The translations under genes and the position numbers were made by a program. From Rhododendron vialii (lineage: Eukaryota; Streptophyta; Magnoliopsida; Ericales; Ericaceae), in assembly GCF_030253575.1 (NCBI RefSeq), contig NC_080568.1:30345001-30409000 (forward strand): 64,000 nucleotides of DNA, read 5' to 3'. Shown here piece by piece: positions 57,801 through 64,000 of the stretch (positions within the stretch are counted from its first letter, which is position 1; every line of letters begins with the position of its first letter). The notes under the pieces are model-generated. The model was given only the letters and a program-made list of their open reading frames with translations. It made no database searches and was not told where the DNA came from.

Positions 57801-60410
57801 AAAGAAGTTCTTTTTCAAGGCTTCCACAAATTACTAAGTCGCCACTTCTCCTTTTGTTTCATAAGGACGGCAAACGTTAAATTTAGTATTCAACCAGTCC
57901 ATCATCTTGGAAATTACCAATCATCACCAAAACTCACTTTTATTTTGCCATGTCCTCATGTGAAAATGCTTTTAACTAACCATTTATGCAGTGAAACAGC
58001 ATGGTTACACAAATTTTCTTCAGATTGTGTTACGGCCTATATTACCTGGAATTAAAATTGTTCTAGTGCAAGTAAAATAAACCAGAACCTGGTCTATAAA
58101 TGTCACTGTTAAAATCTAAGGCATTTCCAAACATGGAAGTAATTTTATGGGGGGGATTTAGAATCCATCAACAAAAGTAGCAAGTTTAAGGGAAACCTTT
58201 TTTCCTTGGCTTAGACAGGGAAATGTGGCAACCTTATGCAACTCTCCAAGATATGATACAAATGTAAGTGAGATAAACATTATACATGTAACCAGACCAA
58301 GTCAAGAAAAACATCTCAAAAAACATACGACAGTTTTTTTAATATGAAAAACGCACGCAAGTTCAACCAAACAATACTAATTGATAGAGCAGCCCCATCG
58401 AACAACATATTAGATAAAAACAATACGAATTCCTCACCGGCAAGAGTCTCCTCAAAACATCAAGTTCTGTCGTGGTGAGCTGTAAAAATATGAACCTTGT
58501 GACCATGGGATGCAAGTTCTGCGGCAGCATCAACAATTAATCTTTCAGCTCCCCCCTATACATAACATCAGCCATGGTTTAGTCAGGGGTTTTAGCAAAT
58601 TTGCATTTAGTCCTACGTATCTTAGAGCCCAGTAGCATTTTCCTTTTATTTTTGCATCGCTTGCAAGGTACTAATATTTTTGCATGAATCCATTTTCTTT
58701 TCTTTTTTTTTCCTGCTTGAAAGGCAAGACACAGTAAGTCCTCATCTCTATCTGAAATTTGTTTTGTGGAAAAATTTGTTGTTAATTATGAGGGTACACT
58801 CTTATCATCAGCCCAAATAACTCCATTCCACCTAGACTGAAGCCATCACCTTTCACCTCCATCATCAATTTCTGGAGCCAAAATCATACAAGTAAAAAGA
58901 TTGAAAAGTAAAATGTCTATTATATCCGAAGTACTAAACTCATAGCTGCACATTAACTGATAAGGTCTAAAAACTCAGTGCTACCCATTATCAAGAAACC
59001 TCATGAAATTGAATTAAGCAATAATCCCCCGAAAAACGTCTCATCCAAAGATCAACCGATGTAATAAAATTAAACTCTAAACCTCCGGAGATCTTCCCCA
59101 TCAACCCCTATTCAAATCCAACTCAACAATTTCTTCACAAATGCAGCTTCCAAAAGGTGGGTTGATTTATAAACTAAAAACAGACTTTTTTAAATAGAAA
59201 ATTTGTCTTCTTAAGACCATTTTGTCAATGAAACTCTTCAAAAGGGAATGTAATGATTAATTCAAAAGCGAATTTCATGTATTCCTCTTAAAAAACCATC
59301 TTCCCAGAATCGTAAGAATTATAGATTCATCTTCTTGAGTCTTGATACATTCAAACAGAAACAACAATAGAATGACAGAAAAATACAATCAAGAAACCTC
59401 AAGAAAGTGAATGGCATTAATGGGAAAAAAATCTCATCAAAAAAACAACCCATGTGTATGAAATTATACTCCAAAACCCCCGGAGATCTTCCCCATCAAC
59501 CCCGATTCAACTCCAAACAAACAAATTCTTCACAGATGCAGCATCCAAAAGGATTGATCTCTAAACTAAAATTAGAATTTTAAACAGATAGTTTGTCATC
59601 TTAACACCATTTCGATAATGAATCTCTTCAAAAGTGAATGAAATAACCAATTCTCAGAACACTTGAATTTATTCATTACTTCAAAGATGAAAAAAAACCA
59701 TCTTCACGGAATGTTGTTGTAAGAATTATAGATTCATCCTCTTGAGTCTTTATACAATATGACCGAAACAAAAATAGAATGACATGTTGGGATTTCGCGG
59801 AAGTTTGGTGATACCCACACTACACACATCTTGAGATCCATTACTTAATAAGTATTATCACAAAGAAAAACAGGAGTGAACACGAGAGATTTACGTGGTT
59901 CGACCCAAAACCGGCCTACTCCACAGGAGAGAGACACTCCACTATATGAACAATACAGAGCTTCGCAACACCAATACCGGAGCCCTGAAGTTATACACAC
60001 TTCCCCGCTCACCCGGTGTCCACGAGCCCCAAATCTCAAGGGTACCCGCTCATTGGTATTTTTTCTTTACCCTCACAATGTATCCCCACAGCGCCAAAGG
60101 GTGCTGCCCCATCTCTCTAAATCTCCATCTCTACACTACACAGTCTACACTGATTTTCCTCTCCCATTCATTCACACACACATACACGAAATGAAAGAGG
60201 AAAAAACAAGACAGCCATTAATGGGGTAATCATGCCTGAGATTTTCCAGATTTGGGCGTGGCTTCTTGAGTCAAACAAGGCTGCCAACTTGTTTCCTTTT
60301 CACAGATGGGCTGATTTCCAACATGACAGACAAGCGCGCACACACACTGACACCAGAGAAGTAAGGATAGATCAGGATGAATGAGGGCGATGTTGAGACC
60401 GGAGCTTCCC
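54809..60410 (-). pseudogene. ALG2: ALG2 (alpha-1,3/1,6-mannosyltransferase), multi-exon copy with breaks
   Basis: ALG2 adds the second and third mannose to the dolichol-linked oligosaccharide on the ER face. Exons on the minus strand: 60371-60410 (exon 1 remnant SSGLNIALIHPD, without ATG or donor), 58438-58555 (AERLIVDAAAELASHGHKVH), 57496-57689 (TVYGAFLPRHIFYRLHAVCA, VVLADQVSVVIPLMKLKKST), about 56584-56730 (ADLIMVNSRFTASTFAGTFK), 56304-56439 (SVNHFERKKNVELAICAFSL; GC donor), 55220-55390 (GGFDKRLRENVEYLEELKSL) and 54809-55102 (DEHFGIVPLEAMAAYKPVIA to GKED). Breaks: TGA replaces an Arg codon (CGA to TGA) after HHDR in exon 2; four extra bases shift the frame before KFMNSCSTAERN in the 55.2-55.4 kb exon; the exon with YCHFPD is missing where repeat block 56785-57453 sits. 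The last exon is fully open. Confidence 0.9.
56785..57453. repeat. Duplicated block C1 (partner 46420-47095), inside ALG2
   Basis: LINE-remnant-containing repeat, same orientation as 46420-47095. It occupies the place between ALG2 exons at 56730 and 57496 where the YCHFPDLLLA exon should be. Confidence 0.8.
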
Positions 60411-60415
60411 TTTGA
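58976..60415. repeat. Duplicated block C2 (partner 47283-49170)
   Basis: Intron 1 and the damaged exon 1 of the ALG2 copy. It keeps the MITE-free state at 60070. 59860-60205 carries ACGTGGTTCGACCCAAAACC and the CTGCCCCATCTC tail of the dispersed repeat. Confidence 0.82.
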
Positions 60416-60689
60416 TAACTTCCCTGAAACAGAAAATTGATTGACCTAGGAAATTTCTATCTCAGACTTTTACAAGAACAAACCACAGCTCATGCAATTA
60501 TCAGACAACATTGGAAGAACAATGAAAGCTATATATATGAAGTGATAGATGCTTCAATGCTTGTGTTTTCCCATGGCTTTGGCTTGTTGTGCTTCGTAAT
60601 TCGCCATCAGTTGGAGAAAAAAAACATTTTATACTCAAGTTGGAACTCGATGAGACTAAAAGTAAAAAATTACGATGAAAATCAAGAAA

Positions 60690-61075
60690 AAAGTTTTAGT
60701 GTGAAACTAATAATTGCGAAAAAAAATTGAATAAAAAACAAAACTAAAAAAGTCCAAAAAGCCTCTAAAGCTCTTGGAGGAACAAGGCTGGCTGCAAAGA
60801 ATTACTCTTGGCCGCGAAAAATTACTCTTGGCTGGAAAGAATTACTGTTGGCCGCAAAGAATTACCCTTGGCCGCAAATTATTACTGTTGGCCGCAAAAA
60901 ACTTACTCTTGGCTGCCAAAAATTACTTTTGAATTGCGGCCAAGAGTAATTCTTGGCGGCCAAGAGTAATTCTTTGCGGCCAGTCTTGTTCCTCTAAGAG
61001 CTTTAGGGGCTTTTTGAGTTTTGTTTATATTTAAAAAAAATCGCATTTATTAGTTTCGCACTAAACTTTTGTGAA
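60690..61075. repeat. Foldback element with 20-bp tandem units
   Basis: Seven head-to-tail units like GCCGCAAAGAATTACTCTTG fill 60791-60931, and two more in inverted orientation fill 60935-60984. Long inverted arms enclose them: CCTCTAAAGCTCTTGGAGGA (60761) against its complement at 60990-61012, extended outwards by AAAAGCC, AACAAAACT and GAAACTAATAA words. No coding content. Confidence 0.88.
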
Positions 61076-63520
61076 TTATTGATTGGTTTGGACGAGTGAA
61101 ATCCAAAAAGTTAGGCACGTGATAAATTGTTCAAGGAAAGAAGACCTTTGGATATTCAAGATGAGCGTGGCCTTAACTCCTTATGATACCCTCTTAGGTC
61201 CGGATATCTTGGATTAATGGTGGGTTAAGTTCTGGGAACCAAAACTCATCAAAAATCTGTCAACCCCTAAAAAAAAAACTGTTTTGTGTTGAAACAGTTC
61301 AGTTACATGTGATTATGGATAGTTTTTCTCAGTTGGGTGATCTTGAAAAAAAAACATTGGAATAGACTATAGAGTATAACCTTACTAATGATTTCTGTGC
61401 ATACATCAGGAATTTTGGTTATTGTTCGTCAGGGAGATCGAGTTTGCTTCAACTACCGTCCACATTACTAGACTTCTGATTTTCACCTGCCCCTGCATTC
61501 TCGATCTTTCCCGAGTTTTCAACGATATTTCTGCTCAAATCGGAACGTGTTCTGCTATATCAAATTGGATTAAACTCTCCCTTTCCTTTTCATTTTGTTC
61601 ATTATACAGCCCAATTATGCCTTTTCAATGTGCTTGTTTTATCATTTGACTTGAATTTTTTCGTCAGGTGCCAACCAGGGACAATAACCCGACAGGAAGG
61701 CCATTACAATTAATGGCGAAGAGGTCGGTGGCTGCCTAACGGAGGGCTAGCCAATTAAGGAGTCTTCCTCACTCAGTTCTGTATCTGCTAGTCAATTTCG
61801 ATACGAGTAGTAGCAATTGCCTCTGGCTGGTAATTTTGCATTCGGCACTACAGTTAGTTGTCTCTCTTATTTGTGCATGGTGGTACATCTTTTTGGTACG
61901 AACAGTCTCTTTGTTGTCTCTGCCTCTTTATATTTCTGAGTATTGTTTTATTTGATTCATTTTCGGAATGTATGAAGAAATTTGAAGGTTTATTTTGAGA
62001 GTGTTTCCAGCATGAGTCATGACTTGGGGAAAATGGCAATTGTACATAGTTTGCATACACTAAATTCAGACTGATTGGTGTGACGGTGGCATTTTTCAAA
62101 TACAAACCGCGATGGTGAACATTTTGATTCCCATGTAGATATGTGAACATTTTTTTTTGCGAAAACCTTGATTGGGTAGGATTTGTTTGACTTGGTTAGT
62201 ATAGCTGGTACGGATAGAGTTCGATCGATAATGTTCTAAACATCAGTAATGGGCTGTTTTGGGTTTTGTACTAGTTTTTTTTTCATTTCCTTCAGCAGAG
62301 AACATAAAGCAGCACTATTCTGATTACTTATAGCATCAATGATGGCTCCAATTCCTTCTTTCCAGCACCTAATGGATGCTGTTACGCACCAACATTTACA
62401 CGATGGCATTCCATTTCTCACCGTTTTCCTAATGCTTGATTTCGAGATTATGACTTGTGCTCTCAATCTACATTAGAATAGCTATTTGTCTCCATTGGCA
62501 AGTTGAGTATTGCTAAATTGCAAATAGGAGTTCGTTCATATTCTTTTACCCGTATTTCTATCATGAACAGTTTTACTTGTGTTAGGATTAAGCACTTACC
62601 ATCTTACCAAAACCCGCAGGTAGTGGTAAATGTGCAACTCTATTTCCTTATATTAAAGCGTAGCAGGTCCCAAACATCATGGTTCGACCCGCGTAGGCAG
62701 AATGCTAGACTGCGACCAACAACTTGCATGTGTGATTAGTTCCCCGGAAAAAAACTCACCCCTCTCACAACTCAGTGGCTGCACTTGCCAGTAGTTTTTG
62801 TTAAAACTGTTGCTAGTATAGTTCTGGACTCCTTTAGTACTTTTTGTTCTCCACCGCAGTCGATTTGCTGTTCAGATCATCCACGGTCCCAAATCAAAAT
62901 CCTTAATTTTCTTTGAGGACACAACCATGGATGTTTTCTTAGTTGAAGTATCTGAATTTGACAGTCTACCGACTGAGTATGCAAAATGATTCATTTACAT
63001 GTTTAACATGGGATTTACTACTTCGATGTCTTGCATGATAATGTTGGCTGTTTCACAATTCGAAGTGATATGTGGTAGGTTTGGTTTGTTTCATGTTTGT
63101 AGACTTTCTTTAAGCATTATTGCTGTGTAAAACCTCTAGAGATCCTCCATATTAGCCAAATATTATTTTGACGTTTTTTATGCAAGACATTTAAGAGTTT
63201 TTGGTCAAGGGTGTATGAATTTGTTAGAAAGGTGTGTTTTGCGAAGAACAAACCTCCTACGAAATTTGAGGTGCCAATTGTTTTGTTTTCCAGTCATGAA
63301 GTGTATTTTTCTTTGATATTTACCAAATTGGGAAACATGATATAGACCCTCTTGTGGTTATTAATGGATGGATTTGTTTATGCTTGAAGTGCATCTTTGA
63401 TAGGAAATGTCCTCTGGTAACGCTGATAGGCTGCCTTTCATTATGACATGTACAGAGATGCAGTTTCTCGTGTGTGTGTATTAAGGGATCTCTCATTTTG
63501 TTAAAATATGGACTTCCCAT
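61076..63520. other. Intergenic or intronic DNA, 2.4 kb
   Basis: No exon recognised on either strand. The F-box and preceding exons of a Tubby-like gene were sought here and not found. Confidence 0.5.
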
Positions 63521-63527
63521 TTCGGGG

Positions 63528-63722
63528 TCATAGTATGATGATTCAAACCGTTCAACTTGACCGGAAAATGCTTGATTCAAACAATTTTTCATAAAGCTTG
63601 ACAGAAACTGTTCTATGTAAACAATGTTTGGATCAAGCACTTTCCGGTTATATTATGAGCCAATTTCTCGCGGGTACCCTTAAAAGCATGTTTTAAACAA
63701 GTTGAACGGTTTGGATCATCAA
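63528..63722. repeat. Imperfect inverted repeat, about 195 bp
   Basis: GATGATTCAAACCGTTCAAC (63537) pairs with GTTGAACGGTTTGGATCATC (63700); GGAAAATGCTTGATTCAAAC pairs with GTTTGGATCAAGCACTTTCC. Probably a small MITE, just upstream of the Tubby-like exon. Confidence 0.75.
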
Positions 63723-63849
63723 AATATGACTCGGAAGACTCCAAACTTTGAGGTCCGCATTTAGCTAGCAAAATAAAAATTTGCAGCATATCGAGTCATT
63801 TGATCGTCTGAAGCTCCCGACTACTAAGATTGTGACATATTTGTTGCAG

Positions 63850-63979
63850 CATTTACAGACCAGGGAAAGTTTCTCCTAGCTGCACGAAGGTGTAGACATA
63901 ATGCTCATACCGAGTGCATTATTTCCTTTGATGCAGATGCCCTCTCCCAAGGAAGTAACGCCTATGTTGGAAAGCTAAG
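63850..63979 (+). CDS. Tubby-like protein (TLP) exon, partial gene
   Basis: After the acceptor TTGTTGCAG the exon reads [20 protein letters not shown] and [16 protein letters not shown], then the donor GTAAGG at 63980. This is the early tubby domain of plant TLPs ([12 protein letters not shown]..., [21 protein letters not shown]). Phases (1 in, 2 out) fit family gene structure. The tubby domain binds phosphoinositides; most plant TLPs also have an N-terminal F-box. The exon before it (CFIKRNR...YLGL) and the F-box exon are not visible in the preceding 3.4 kb, and ECIIS/DADALS depart slightly from the usual EYIIS/DADDLS. It may have a long intron or be a fragment; the rest lies right of the window. 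Confidence 0.8.
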
Positions 63980-64000
63980 GTAAGGCATCATCCCTGTGGA

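Overview
This looks like nuclear DNA of a flowering plant, most likely a eudicot. Genes have several small exons with GT-AG introns, intergenic DNA is AT-rich and full of small transposons, there is a nuclear tRNA-Leu(AAG), and every recognisable protein has its closest known relatives in plants. I cannot name the species.

Left part (1-18.5 kb). A dCMP deaminase gene on the minus strand runs off the left edge, with a small LTR element (352-1814) and a hAT-type MITE (2669-3260) in its introns. A decayed LINE (about 8.47-11.54 kb, with a second copy of the same MITE inside) lies between it and a broken GLYR2-like gene. Old duplicated non-coding blocks and MITEs fill 12.6-15.8 kb. An intact intronless ribonucleotide reductase small-subunit gene (16289-17284) and a tRNA-Leu gene (18389-18469) follow. 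dCMP deaminase and ribonucleotide reductase both feed dNTP synthesis.

Middle part (18.5-40 kb). Repeats and MITEs surround three complete genes on the plus strand. The first is a 156-residue single-exon gene that resembles only the C-terminal coiled coil and CHSC tail of IDD14/15/16-type zinc-finger factors. The second is a seven-exon TITAN-like gene, the plant counterpart of animal CENATAC/CCDC84. The third is a three-exon gene for a molybdenum-cofactor-sulfurase-like protein in which I do not see the usual PLP lysine motif.

Right part (40-64 kb). This is a region of duplication and decay. A 58-residue membrane-protein gene (42110-42417) looks intact; a 5'-less copy lies at 49.5-49.8 kb. 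Large blocks are repeated among 40.9-44.0, 46.4-50.4 and 56.8-60.4 kb. Broken copies of APC6 (plus) and ALG2 (minus) face each other at 51.3-60.4 kb, with a detached intact ALG2 first exon at 49.1 kb and a PHD-finger gene fragment at 45.7-46.1 kb. APC6 and ALG2 are close neighbours in Arabidopsis (from memory), so this may be a paralogous block left from a genome duplication and now being lost. The window ends in one exon of a Tubby-like protein gene.

All assignments come from reading the sequence and from memory of protein families; no database search was run.
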